A DNA stretch of 64,000 nucleotides from Microbacterium sp. UFMG61 (GTDB lineage: Bacteria > Actinomycetota > Actinomycetes > Actinomycetales > Microbacteriaceae). Numbering within the stretch: the stretch's first letter is position 1; each line of letters begins with the position of its first letter. Below, piece by piece: positions 24,747-32,297 of the stretch. The stretch lies in assembly GCF_015354505.1 (NCBI RefSeq), contig NZ_JACAFP010000003.1, positions 214,166 to 278,165 of the forward strand, written 5' to 3'. The notes under the pieces were generated by a model. It did no database searches. It was not told the origin of the DNA and saw nothing but the letters and a program-made list of their open reading frames with translations. The translations under genes and the position numbers were made by a program.

Positions 24747-24784
24747 GGCTTGCCTAACTTTCTGTTAGATTAGGCCAGGCTTAC
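24747..24784. promoter_or_regulatory. DtxR/IdeR-type iron boxes
   Basis: TTAGATTAGGCCAGGCTTA (24766-24784) matches 14 of 19 positions of the DtxR/IdeR consensus TTAGGTTAGGCTAACCTAA. A second, shorter element AGGCTTGCCTAAC lies at 24747-24759. They sit between the divergent WXG operon and the iron-siderophore operon, 57 bp before the latter's GTG. Iron-dependent repression of the uptake operon is expected from the family. Confidence 0.75.
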
Positions 24785-24840
24785 CAAAGCCCGGTGCTCC
24801 TCTGCGCCGCAACCCCCACCCGAACCCGAAGGGACCGCCT

Positions 24841-25875
24841 GTGCGCACTTCCCGTCTTCTCGCCGCCGTCGGCACGGCCGCCGCGATCGCTCTGAGCCTC
24901 GCAGCCTGCGCCACGCCCGCCGCCGACACCGGCTCCGACTCCGCCGCGGGCAACCCGGCCGACGACAGCGCCTTCCCCGTCACGATCGAGCACGTCTACG
25001 GTGAGACCACGATCGAGTCCAAGCCCGAGCGCGTCGCGACGATCGCGTGGGCCAACCACGAGGTTCCGCTGGCCCTCGGCATCGTGCCGGTGGGCATGAG
25101 CAAGGCGACGTGGGGCGATGACGACGACAACGGCATCCTGCCTTGGGTCGAGGAGAAGCTCGAGGAGCTCGGCGGCGAAGAGCCCGTGCTGTTCGACGAC
25201 GGTGACAGCATCGACTACGAGGCCGTGGCCGACACCGCGCCCGACGTCATCCTCGCCTCGTACTCGGGTCTGACGCAGGAGCAGTACGACCAGCTGTCGA
25301 AGATCGCTCCCGTCGTCGCGTACCCCGAGGTTCCGTGGGGAACGACGGTCGACGAGATGATCGAGATGAACTCCCAGGCTCTGGGTCTCGAGGCCGAGGG
25401 CGAGGCTCTGATCGAAGAGCTGCAGGCCGACGGCGAGGCCGCGCTCGAGGAGAACAGCATCCTCAAGGACAAGAAGGTCCTGTTCGCCTACATCGACCCG
25501 ACCGACCTGAGCCAGATCGGGTACTACACGGCTGCGGACACGCGCCCCGGCTACCTGCACGACAACCTGGGGCTGCCGCTTCCGGAGATCGTCGAGGAGA
25601 ACGCCGACAGCGAGGAGTTCTACCTCTCCGTCAGCTCCGAGCAGGCCGACAAGTTCGCTGATGTCGACCTGTTCGTGACCTACGGCGACGAGTCGCTCAT
25701 CGCGACGCTGCAGGCCGACCCGCTGCTGTCGAAGATCCCGGCCATCGCCGAGGGTCGCATCGCGATCCTTCCCGACGCCACCCCGATCGCGGCCTCGGCG
25801 AACCCGTCGCCGCTGTCGATCCCGTGGGGTCTCAGCGACTACCTCGCCCTTCTGGCAGCACCGCTCGCGCAGTGA
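24841..25875 (+). CDS. Iron-siderophore ABC transporter substrate-binding lipoprotein
   Basis: The 344-aa protein has a lipoprotein signal with lipobox LAAC (C23). A FhuD/FepB-like periplasmic-binding fold follows: VYGETTIESKPERVAT (typical N-terminal block), SIDYEAVADTAPDVILASYS, and a C-terminal domain. It is anchored on the outer face of the membrane and delivers Fe(III)-siderophore to the two FecCD permeases encoded next. The GTG at 24841 places the signal peptide at the N-terminus. Regulation by the upstream iron boxes is likely. Siderophore identity is unknown; no biosynthesis genes are present. Confidence 0.93.
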   Translation: MRTSRLLAAVGTAAAIALSLAACATPAADTGSDSAAGNPADDSAFPVTIEHVYGETTIESKPERVATIAWANHEVPLALGIVPVGMSKATWGDDDDNGILPWVEEKLEELGGEEPVLFDDGDSIDYEAVADTAPDVILASYSGLTQEQYDQLSKIAPVVAYPEVPWGTTVDEMIEMNSQALGLEAEGEALIEELQADGEAALEENSILKDKKVLFAYIDPTDLSQIGYYTAADTRPGYLHDNLGLPLPEIVEENADSEEFYLSVSSEQADKFADVDLFVTYGDESLIATLQADPLLSKIPAIAEGRIAILPDATPIAASANPSPLSIPWGLSDYLALLAAPLAQ

Positions 25876-25907
25876 TCCCAGGCGTCACCGCCTGATCTGA
25901 CCCGCTC

Positions 25908-26951
25908 GTGACCGCTGTCACCGTCCCCACGCCGGGCACCGCAGACCTGCGGCGCCCGGCGTGGGCGCGCACCCTCTGGCTCCTCGTCGGAGTCGGTGTG
26001 CTGCTCGTGCTCTGCATCCTCTCGGTCTCCTTCGGCGTGCGCGCCGTGAGCATCGACGACATCGTCGCGGCGCTCGCGGGTCAGGATGACACGCTGGCCC
26101 AGGCCGCGATCATCAAGCGCCTCCCGCGCACCGTGCTCGCGGTGCTGGTCGGTGCGGCTCTCGCGCTCTCCGGCGCGACGATGCAGGCCGTCACCCGCAA
26201 CCCGATCGCCGACCCCGGCATCCTCGGCGTCTCGAACGGCGCCTCGCTCGCCGTCGTGCTCGGCCTCGCCTTCGTCGGCCTGACGAACCCCTACGGCCAG
26301 ATGGCCCTCGCGATCGCCGGCGCCGCGGTCGCTGCGACCTTCGTCTACACCGTCGGCTCCCTCGGCCGAGGCGGTGCGACGCCGCTCAAGCTCGCCCTGG
26401 CCGGAGCCGCGACATCCGCCGCCTTCGCCTCCCTCATCAGCGCCATCATGCTTCCCCGCGTCGACCTGCTGCAGGCCTTCCAGTCGTGGCAGATCGGTGG
26501 CGTCGGCGGCGCCGAGTGGCCGCGCATCGCGATCACGGCACCCGTGCTCGCCCTCGGCGCCCTGATCTGCATCGCGAGCGCCCGCGGCATGAACTCCCTC
26601 GCGCTCGGCGACGACATGGCCAAGGGGCTCGGCGAGCACGTCTTCCGCACGCGACTGATGTCGGCCCTCGGTGCCGTGATCCTCGCCGGCACCGCGACCG
26701 CCATCGCAGGTCCGATCGGCTTCGTCGGCCTCGTCATCCCGCATGTCTGCCGGATGCTCATCGGCACCGATCACCGCTGGCTGCTGCCGTTCTCCGCCAT
26801 GGCGGGGGCCGCGCTGCTGCTCGCGAGCGACATCGTGGGCCGTGTCATCGCGCCCTCGTCGGAGGAGATCCAGGTGGGCATCATCACCGCGATCATCGGT
26901 GCACCGTTCTTCATCTGGATCGTGCGTCGTACGAAGGTGCGTGAACTGTGA
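25908..26951 (+). CDS. FecCD-family siderophore ABC permease (first)
   Basis: The 347-aa membrane protein has about nine to ten hydrophobic helices and the FecCD signature: RLPRTVLAVLVGAALALSGATMQAVTRNPIADPGILG, here given only by its ends RLPRTV and NPIADPGILG. The coupling-helix region GLVIPHVCRML also fits. GTG 25908 lies 32 bp after the binding-protein stop. It forms, with the next permease, the heterodimeric channel for iron-siderophore import, driven by the ATPase at 28027. The last 4 bp overlap the second permease. Confidence 0.93.
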   Translation: MTAVTVPTPGTADLRRPAWARTLWLLVGVGVLLVLCILSVSFGVRAVSIDDIVAALAGQDDTLAQAAIIKRLPRTVLAVLVGAALALSGATMQAVTRNPIADPGILGVSNGASLAVVLGLAFVGLTNPYGQMALAIAGAAVAATFVYTVGSLGRGGATPLKLALAGAATSAAFASLISAIMLPRVDLLQAFQSWQIGGVGGAEWPRIAITAPVLALGALICIASARGMNSLALGDDMAKGLGEHVFRTRLMSALGAVILAGTATAIAGPIGFVGLVIPHVCRMLIGTDHRWLLPFSAMAGAALLLASDIVGRVIAPSSEEIQVGIITAIIGAPFFIWIVRRTKVREL

Positions 26952-28030
26952 GCACCATGAACCGTCCCGCACGTTCGCAGATGACGCCGCCGGCATCGGG
27001 CAGCGCACAGGTCGCCGCCGTCATCGCGGGGCGTCGCGCTCGCCACCGCAGGCACGCGGTCGCGACGATCGTGCTCGGCGTGCTCCTGCTCGCGCTGTTC
27101 ACGGTGGCGCTCATGATCGGCAACACGTTCTACTCGATCGACGAGGTGATCCGTGTGATCCTCGGCGAGACCGTGCCCGGCGCCTCGTTCACGGTCGGCG
27201 AGCTCCGTCTGCCGCGCGCGGTGCTCGCGATCCTCACCGGCCTCGCGTTCGGCATGGCGGGCGTCACGTTCCAGACGCTGCTGCGCAATCCGCTCGCGTC
27301 GCCCGACATCATCGGCCTCTCGAACGGCGCCGGTGCCGCGGCCGTCATCGGCATCGTCGTGCTGTCCCTCAACGGCCCGGTCGTGTCGCTCTTCGCGCTC
27401 GGAGGCGCGCTGCTCACCGCGGCAGTGATCTATCTGCTGTCGATCAAGAACGGCTTCGCCGGCACCCGACTCATCCTCATCGGGATCGGCGTCGCGGCGA
27501 TGCTGCAGAGCGTGACCTCGTACATCCTGTCGCGCGCCGCGAGCTGGGACATCCAGACCGCGATGCAGTGGCTGACCGGCAGCCTCAACAACGCCTCGTG
27601 GGAGCGCGTCGTGCCGCTCGCGATCGCCGCGGCCGTCATCGTGCCGCTCATGCTCTCGCAGGGGCGTGCGCTCGGCGCGATGCAGCTCGGCGACGACTCG
27701 GCGTCCGGTCTCGGCGTGCGGGTGAACCTCACGCGCGTGCTGTTCATCGTCGGAGCGGTCGCCCTGCTCGCCTTCGCGACTGCAGCGACCGGACCGATCG
27801 CATTCGTCGCGTTCATGGCCGGGCCCGTCGCCGCGCGCATCACCGGGCCGGGAGCCAACCTGCTGGTGCCCAGCGCCTTCGTCGGCGCGGTGCTCGTGCT
27901 GGCGAGCGACCTGATCGGACAGTTCGCGCTCGGCGAGCGCTACCCGGTCGGCGTCATCACGGGTGTGCTCGGCGCCCCGTACCTGATCTATCTGCTCATC
28001 CGCACCAACCGCTCGGGAGGCTCCCTGTGA
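26948..28030 (+). CDS. FecCD-family siderophore ABC permease (second)
   Basis: The 360-aa protein begins at GTG 26948 (GTGA overlap) with a 38-residue basic cytoplasmic extension (AVIAGRRARHRRHAV), then the FecCD membrane domain. ELRLPRAVLAILTGLAFGMA and NPLASPDIIGLSNGAG are family signatures; the coupling segment near IAFVAFMAGPVAARI corresponds to the EAA-like region. It pairs with the preceding permease. The two share the same fold but are not close copies. Confidence 0.93.
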   Translation: MSTMNRPARSQMTPPASGSAQVAAVIAGRRARHRRHAVATIVLGVLLLALFTVALMIGNTFYSIDEVIRVILGETVPGASFTVGELRLPRAVLAILTGLAFGMAGVTFQTLLRNPLASPDIIGLSNGAGAAAVIGIVVLSLNGPVVSLFALGGALLTAAVIYLLSIKNGFAGTRLILIGIGVAAMLQSVTSYILSRAASWDIQTAMQWLTGSLNNASWERVVPLAIAAAVIVPLMLSQGRALGAMQLGDDSASGLGVRVNLTRVLFIVGAVALLAFATAATGPIAFVAFMAGPVAARITGPGANLLVPSAFVGAVLVLASDLIGQFALGERYPVGVITGVLGAPYLIYLLIRTNRSGGSL

Positions 28031-28827
28031 CCGAGGCGCACACCCTGACCGCTGACTCGGTCACCCTCGCCTACGGCGACCGCACCATCATCGAGAACCT
28101 CGACCTCGAGATCGCTCCGGGCAGGATCACGACGATCGTGGGCGCGAACGGATGCGGCAAGTCGACGCTGCTCCGCTCGCTCGCCCGCCTGCTCTCGCCG
28201 ACCGCGGGGCAGGTCGTGCTCGACGGCAAGTCGGTGCACGCGCGCCCGACCAAGGAGGTCGCGCGTGTGCTCGGCCTGCTGCCGCAGTCGCCGATCGCGC
28301 CCGAGGGCATCGCCGTCGCCGATCTGGTGGGCCGCGGACGGCATCCGCATCAGAAGATCCTCTCCCGCTGGAGCGCGCACGACTACGAGGTCGTGGCGGA
28401 TGCTCTCGCGGCGACCGGCACGACCGAGCTCGCCGACCGCAGTGTCGACGAGCTGTCGGGCGGCCAGCGCCAGCGAGTGTGGATCGCGATGGCGCTCGCG
28501 CAGGAGACCGACATCCTGCTGCTCGACGAGCCGACGACGTTCCTCGACGTCGCACACCAGGTCGAGGTGCTCGACCTGCTCACCGACCTGAGCGTCTCGC
28601 GCGGCACCACGATCGTCATGGTGCTGCACGACCTGAATCTCGCCGCGCGGTACTCCGACGAACTCGTCGCGATGAAGGACGGCCGCGTGCATGTGGCCGG
28701 TACCCCGCACGAGGTCGTCACCGCGCAGCACGTCGAAGAGGTCTTCGGCCTCGCCAACCAGATCACCACGGACCCGGTCTCCGGCCAGCCGATGGTGACC
28801 CCGATCGGAAGGCATCATGTCCGCTGA
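28027..28827 (+). CDS. FecE/FepC-type siderophore ABC ATPase
   Basis: The 266-aa cytoplasmic ATPase has all ABC motifs: Walker A GANGCGKST, Q-loop LLPQSPIAPEG, signature LSGGQRQRVW, Walker B ILLLDEPTTFLD and the switch His in MVLHDLNLA. The FLDVAHQVEVLDLL sequence is typical of the iron-siderophore subfamily. GTG 28027 overlaps the permease stop (GTGA), and its own end overlaps the next gene by 11 bp. It powers uptake through the two FecCD subunits. Confidence 0.95.
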   Translation: MTEAHTLTADSVTLAYGDRTIIENLDLEIAPGRITTIVGANGCGKSTLLRSLARLLSPTAGQVVLDGKSVHARPTKEVARVLGLLPQSPIAPEGIAVADLVGRGRHPHQKILSRWSAHDYEVVADALAATGTTELADRSVDELSGGQRQRVWIAMALAQETDILLLDEPTTFLDVAHQVEVLDLLTDLSVSRGTTIVMVLHDLNLAARYSDELVAMKDGRVHVAGTPHEVVTAQHVEEVFGLANQITTDPVSGQPMVTPIGRHHVR

Positions 28828-29773
28828 GACCACCACCGAACGCCCCACCTACGTGCTGGCCCGCGCCGAGGTGCGCGGAGTCGCCCGGGTGTCGCCGAAC
28901 TTCGTGCGGGTGACGTTCGGGGGCACCGAGCTCGGCGAGTTCGGCACCCCGGGTGACACCTATGACTCGCGCATCAAGATCGTCTTCCCGCCGGCATCCG
29001 GCATCCTGCCCGATCTCGACCGTGAGACCGACGACTGGTGGGGGTCGTATCTCGCCGTGCCCGAGGCCGAGCGCGGCTCGATGCGCACGTACTCGGTGCG
29101 CGACCTGCGTGTCACCGATGCGGGCACCGAGCTCGATGTCGACTTCGTGCTGCACCTGGCACCCGGCCTCACGGGGCCCGCGTCGCGCTGGGCCGATGCG
29201 GCCGCCGTCGGTCAGGAGCTGTTCATCGTCGGACCGCGTCGCGGAGTGTCGGCCGCCGATCATCACGGCGCCGAGTACGAGCCCGGTTCCGCGGCCTCGG
29301 TCGTGCTGGCCGGCGACGAGACGGCTGCCCCGGCGATCGCCCGCATCCTCGAAGACGCGCCCCGTGATCTGCGCGGAGTGGCCTTCCTCGAGGTGCCGTC
29401 GCCCGCCGACGTGTTGCGCATCGACGTGCCAGCGGGGGTCGAGGTGCACTGGCTGCCCCGCGATCTCGGTGAGCCCCACGGTGTGCGGCTGATCCCCGCC
29501 GTGCTCGGATACCTGGGTGACGCGGATGCCGGCGACGAGATCGCCGTGACCGACATCGAGTCCGAGGACCTGCTCTGGGAGACGCCCGACTACTCGGGCC
29601 TCGGCGAGGAGATCGCGGCGACGGATGCTCCTGCTGAGCGCTACTTCTGGATCGCCGGCGAGAGCGGTGTCGTGACGACGCTGCGCCGCCACCTGGTGAA
29701 GGACCTCGGCATCGACCGCGGCCAGGTGGCCTTCATGGGCTACTGGCGACACGGCGTCGCCATGCGCGGCTGA
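28817..29773 (+). CDS. Siderophore-interacting (ferric reductase-like) flavoprotein
   Basis: The 318-aa protein belongs to the SIP family (ViuB/YqjH-like). An N-terminal FAD-binding barrel has VSPNFVRVTFGG and the RTYSVRDLRV motif (the family's R-x-Y-T/S-x-R). A C-terminal NAD(P)H-like domain has VLAGDETAAPAIARIL and YFWIAGESGVVTTLRRHL. These cytosolic enzymes reduce Fe(III)-siderophore to release iron. Position at the end of the transporter operon, overlapping the ATPase gene, supports that role. Confidence 0.92.
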   Translation: MSAETTTERPTYVLARAEVRGVARVSPNFVRVTFGGTELGEFGTPGDTYDSRIKIVFPPASGILPDLDRETDDWWGSYLAVPEAERGSMRTYSVRDLRVTDAGTELDVDFVLHLAPGLTGPASRWADAAAVGQELFIVGPRRGVSAADHHGAEYEPGSAASVVLAGDETAAPAIARILEDAPRDLRGVAFLEVPSPADVLRIDVPAGVEVHWLPRDLGEPHGVRLIPAVLGYLGDADAGDEIAVTDIESEDLLWETPDYSGLGEEIAATDAPAERYFWIAGESGVVTTLRRHLVKDLGIDRGQVAFMGYWRHGVAMRG

Positions 29774-29794
29774 GGGTGCCTGCGCCTGCGCCTT

Positions 29795-29900
29795 TGGTTC
29801 GCCTGCGCCTTTGGTTCGCTGCGCTCTGGTTCGCTGCGCTCTGGTTCGCTGCGCTCTGGTTCGCTGCGCTCTGGTTCGCTGCGCTCTGGTTCGCTGCGCT
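29795..29900. repeat. 15-bp tandem array (CTGGTTCGCTGCGCT)n
   Basis: After two degenerate units (CTTTGGTTCGCCTGCGC) the 15-bp unit CTGGTTCGCTGCGCT repeats head to tail about six times. It is 20-130 bp after the siderophore-interacting gene. The 300 bp between 29774 and 30073 hold only this array, the palindrome at 29902-29972 and the next gene's leader. Confidence 0.92.
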
Positions 29901-29901
29901 C

Positions 29902-29972
29902 GCAACGAAGGAGATCTCTCGGAGCGAAGGACTGCATCCGACATCCTCAGCGCCGTGAGGTCTCCTTCGCTA
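29902..29972. repeat. Palindromic element, family A copy 1
   Basis: Arms at 29903-29922 (CGAAGGAGATCTCTCGG) and 29953-29972 (CCGTGAGGTCTCCTTCGCTA) pair with few mismatches around a loop with GCATCCGACATCC. A closely related element occurs at 30975-31035. Confidence 0.75.
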
Positions 29973-30073
29973 GGGGAGTTGCCCATCGGCCCGGCGACAG
30001 TCGCGCCGGTGGCGAACTCGGGCGCCGCGCCGTAGCATCCCAGTGGAATCAGTCGACGGCGAGGAGGCCCCCG

Positions 30074-30940
30074 ATGACGCAGCACACGCTCGAGCTCCCT
30101 GAGGTCGATCTGGTCTACGACGTTCATGGGCCGCTGCCGTCGGCGGATGGTCTTCCTCCGCTGATGATGATCGGTCAGCCGATGGACGCGAGCGGATTCC
30201 AGGCGCAGGTGGCTCTGTTCGACGATCGCACCGTCGTGACCTACGACCCTCGGGGTCTCGGGCGCAGCACGCGCAAGGACGGTGGACAGACGAACGAGCC
30301 GGAGGTTCAGGCGGAGGACGTCCACGCGATCATCGAGGCGCTCGGCGTCGGACCCGTCGACATGCTCGCGAGCAGCGGTGGGGCGGTCACCGCGCTCGCT
30401 CTGGTCACGGCCCACCCGCACGACGTGGCGACGCTGATCGCGCACGAACCGCCGATCGACAGTGTGCTGCCGGATGCCGATGCGGTGCATCGAGCCCGAG
30501 TGGCCTACACCCGGGCATATCAGGAGAGGGGATGGGGCGCCGGAATGGCGGCGTTCGTCGCGATGACCTCGTGGGAGGGTGAAGTCACCGACGAGTTCCT
30601 CGCCCAGCCTGCGCCCGACCCCGCGGCCTTCGGGATGCCGACCGAAGACGACGGCACGCGAGACGATCCGCTGCTGTCCGAACTCTCATGGGCGGTGCCG
30701 CTCTACGAGCCGGATCTGGAGGCGTTGAGGGCCGCGCCCACGCGGATCGTCGTCGCAGTCGGGGAGGAATCGCTGAAGGTCTACACCGGTCGCACCGCGA
30801 TCGCTCTTGCCGAACAGCTCGGCCAGCAGGCGACGGTCTTCCCCAGCCACCACGGTGGGTTCATGGGCGGCGAATTCGGCTATGCCGGCCAGCCCGAAGC
30901 CTTCGCCGCGAAGCTCCGCGAGGTGCTCGACCGGGCTTGA
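30074..30940 (+). CDS. Alpha/beta-hydrolase
   Basis: The 288-aa protein is an alpha/beta hydrolase: oxyanion-side segment MMIGQPMDASGF, strand VVTYDPRGLGRSTRKDGG, nucleophile elbow ASSGGAVTAL with S101, and a C-terminal His in SHHGGFMG. The usual G-x-S-x-G is A-S-S-G-G, as in many actinobacterial members. GGCGAGGAGG precedes ATG 30074. It is monocistronic, flanked by two palindromic elements. Substrate is unknown. Confidence 0.85.
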   Translation: MTQHTLELPEVDLVYDVHGPLPSADGLPPLMMIGQPMDASGFQAQVALFDDRTVVTYDPRGLGRSTRKDGGQTNEPEVQAEDVHAIIEALGVGPVDMLASSGGAVTALALVTAHPHDVATLIAHEPPIDSVLPDADAVHRARVAYTRAYQERGWGAGMAAFVAMTSWEGEVTDEFLAQPAPDPAAFGMPTEDDGTRDDPLLSELSWAVPLYEPDLEALRAAPTRIVVAVGEESLKVYTGRTAIALAEQLGQQATVFPSHHGGFMGGEFGYAGQPEAFAAKLREVLDRA

Positions 30941-30974
30941 CCTGGTCCTGGTCCGTGCGAGGGACTCGCGCGCA

Positions 30975-31035
30975 ACGGAGGAGATCTCACGTATCGAAGG
31001 ACCCCATCCGGCATCCGGTCCTTCGCTGTATGAGA
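30975..31035. terminator. Palindromic element, family A copy 2, between convergent genes
   Basis: Nested inverted repeats: outer ACGGAGGAGATCTCA (30975-30989) with TGAGATCTCCTTCGG, and inner CGAAGGACC (30995-31003) with GGTCCTTCG (31017-31025) around CCATCCGGCATCC. It separates the convergent hydrolase and LacI genes and could terminate both. Confidence 0.72.
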
Positions 31036-31075
31036 TCTCCTTCGGAGCGGGAGCGGGAGCGGGACCCAGATCTCG

Positions 31076-32083
31076 CTACGCGCTCTCGCGCACCACGAGC
31101 TCGGTGTCGAGGACGACCGAGCGAGGGGATGCTCCCGCGATGACCTCGAGCAGCACGGCGACCATCTGCGCGCTGATCTGATCCCACGGCTGGCGCATGG
31201 TGGTGATCGGGGGCTCGTGGGTGGCGGCGAGGCCCGAGTCGTCGAAGCCGGCGATCGCGATGTCCTCGGGCACCCGGCGTCCTGCGCGGCGGGCGGCGGC
31301 GATGGCCCCTGCGGCCATCCGATCGGAGGCGGCGAACACGGCGTCGACGTCATGCTCGAGCATCCGGGTCATGGCGGCCTGCCCTGATTCGTACGAGTAG
31401 TCGCCGACCTCGACCAGCGATTCGTCGAACCGATCGCCGAGCTCTTCGCGGAACCCGACCAGGCGGTAGCGCCCGCCGGGGGTGTCGTCGGGGCCCGCGA
31501 TCATGCCGATGCGACGGTGCCCCTGTGCCACGAGGTGCGCGGCCATCGCGCGGGCGGAGGCGACCTCGTCGACGGAGATCGTCGAGAGGTCGCGCTCGTG
31601 ACCGAGCGGCAGGCCGCAGCACACGGTGGGGATGCCGACCTCGATCAGCTGATCGAGCAGCGGGTCGGATTCGTGCGACGAGATGAGCATGACGCCGTCG
31701 ACGTGGCCGGCGCTGAGGAACTGGGCGACGCTGGCGCGCTCGGCGGGTGTTCCCGCCACGAGCAGCACCAGGGTCATCGACCTCTGGGCGAGGGCTTCGG
31801 CGGCGCCGCGCAGCAGCAGCGCGAACGTCGGGTCGTCGAACAGCAGCTGCTGCGGCTCGGTCAGCAGGAAGGCCAGCGAGCCGGCGCGGCCGGTCGCGAG
31901 GCTGCGCGCATGGTGGTTGGCGGTGTAGCCCGTGGCGAGGATCGCCTCTTCGACCGCCTGCCTGGCGTCGGGGGACACCCAGTGCCCGCCGTTGATCACG
32001 CGAGACACGGTGCTGCGGGATACCCCCGCCTGCACCGCGATCTGGCGGATCGTCGGCTTGCGCCGCGCGCTGTCGTCACTCAT
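31076..32083 (-). CDS. LacI-family repressor of the galactan locus
   Basis: The 335-aa protein has an N-terminal LacI HTH (TIRQIAVQAGVSRSTVSRVI), a hinge helix (SPDARQAVEEAIL) and a periplasmic-binding-like ligand domain of about 270 residues. It is divergent from the GH42 beta-galactosidase, and the 214 bp between them contain three copies of a 20-bp palindrome with the central CCGG expected of LacI operators. It therefore most likely represses the gan genes and itself, and is released by a galacto-oligosaccharide or galactose (inference). Confidence 0.92.
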   Translation of the reverse strand: MSDDSARRKPTIRQIAVQAGVSRSTVSRVINGGHWVSPDARQAVEEAILATGYTANHHARSLATGRAGSLAFLLTEPQQLLFDDPTFALLLRGAAEALAQRSMTLVLLVAGTPAERASVAQFLSAGHVDGVMLISSHESDPLLDQLIEVGIPTVCCGLPLGHERDLSTISVDEVASARAMAAHLVAQGHRRIGMIAGPDDTPGGRYRLVGFREELGDRFDESLVEVGDYSYESGQAAMTRMLEHDVDAVFAASDRMAAGAIAAARRAGRRVPEDIAIAGFDDSGLAATHEPPITTMRQPWDQISAQMVAVLLEVIAGASPRSVVLDTELVVRESA

Positions 32084-32125
32084 CGGTGTGACTCTACAGA
32101 CAGCATCCCGTCCAGTGGTAGTCGA

Positions 32126-32145
32126 AACTGGGACCGGTCTCAGTT
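32126..32145. promoter_or_regulatory. LacI operator O1
   Basis: AACTGGGACCGGTCTCAGTT is a near-perfect palindrome around CCGG, 43 bp upstream of the LacI gene start. The same sequence recurs at 32185 and 32220. Confidence 0.88.
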
Positions 32146-32184
32146 CGGTAACGACGGTTGTGATCGGTCATCAGCCTGGGGTAG

Positions 32185-32204
32185 AACTGAGACCGGTCCC
32201 AGTT
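32185..32204. promoter_or_regulatory. LacI operator O2
   Basis: AACTGAGACCGGTCCCAGTT matches O1 except for two swapped positions. Its centre is 59 bp from O1, which would allow repressor looping. Confidence 0.88.
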
Positions 32205-32219
32205 ACGTCTCATGAGACA

Positions 32220-32239
32220 GGCTGAGACCGGTCCCAGTC
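32220..32239. promoter_or_regulatory. LacI operator O3
   Basis: GGCTGAGACCGGTCCCAGTC keeps the CTGAGACCGGTCCCAG core with changed ends. It lies 35 bp from O2 (centre to centre) and 58 bp before the beta-galactosidase ATG. Confidence 0.85.
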
Positions 32240-32297
32240 GAAAGAGCGACAGCACGTCGGGACCGCACCACGACCGCACCGACCCGATGGAGTGCCG

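Noticed and set aside
29795..29900. CRISPR array
   Set aside because: Units are adjacent with no unique spacers and no cas genes are nearby.
29740..29958. Frames encoding WFAAL or ERSEP repeats
   Set aside because: They are readings of the 15-bp tandem array in different frames and have no other coding signal.
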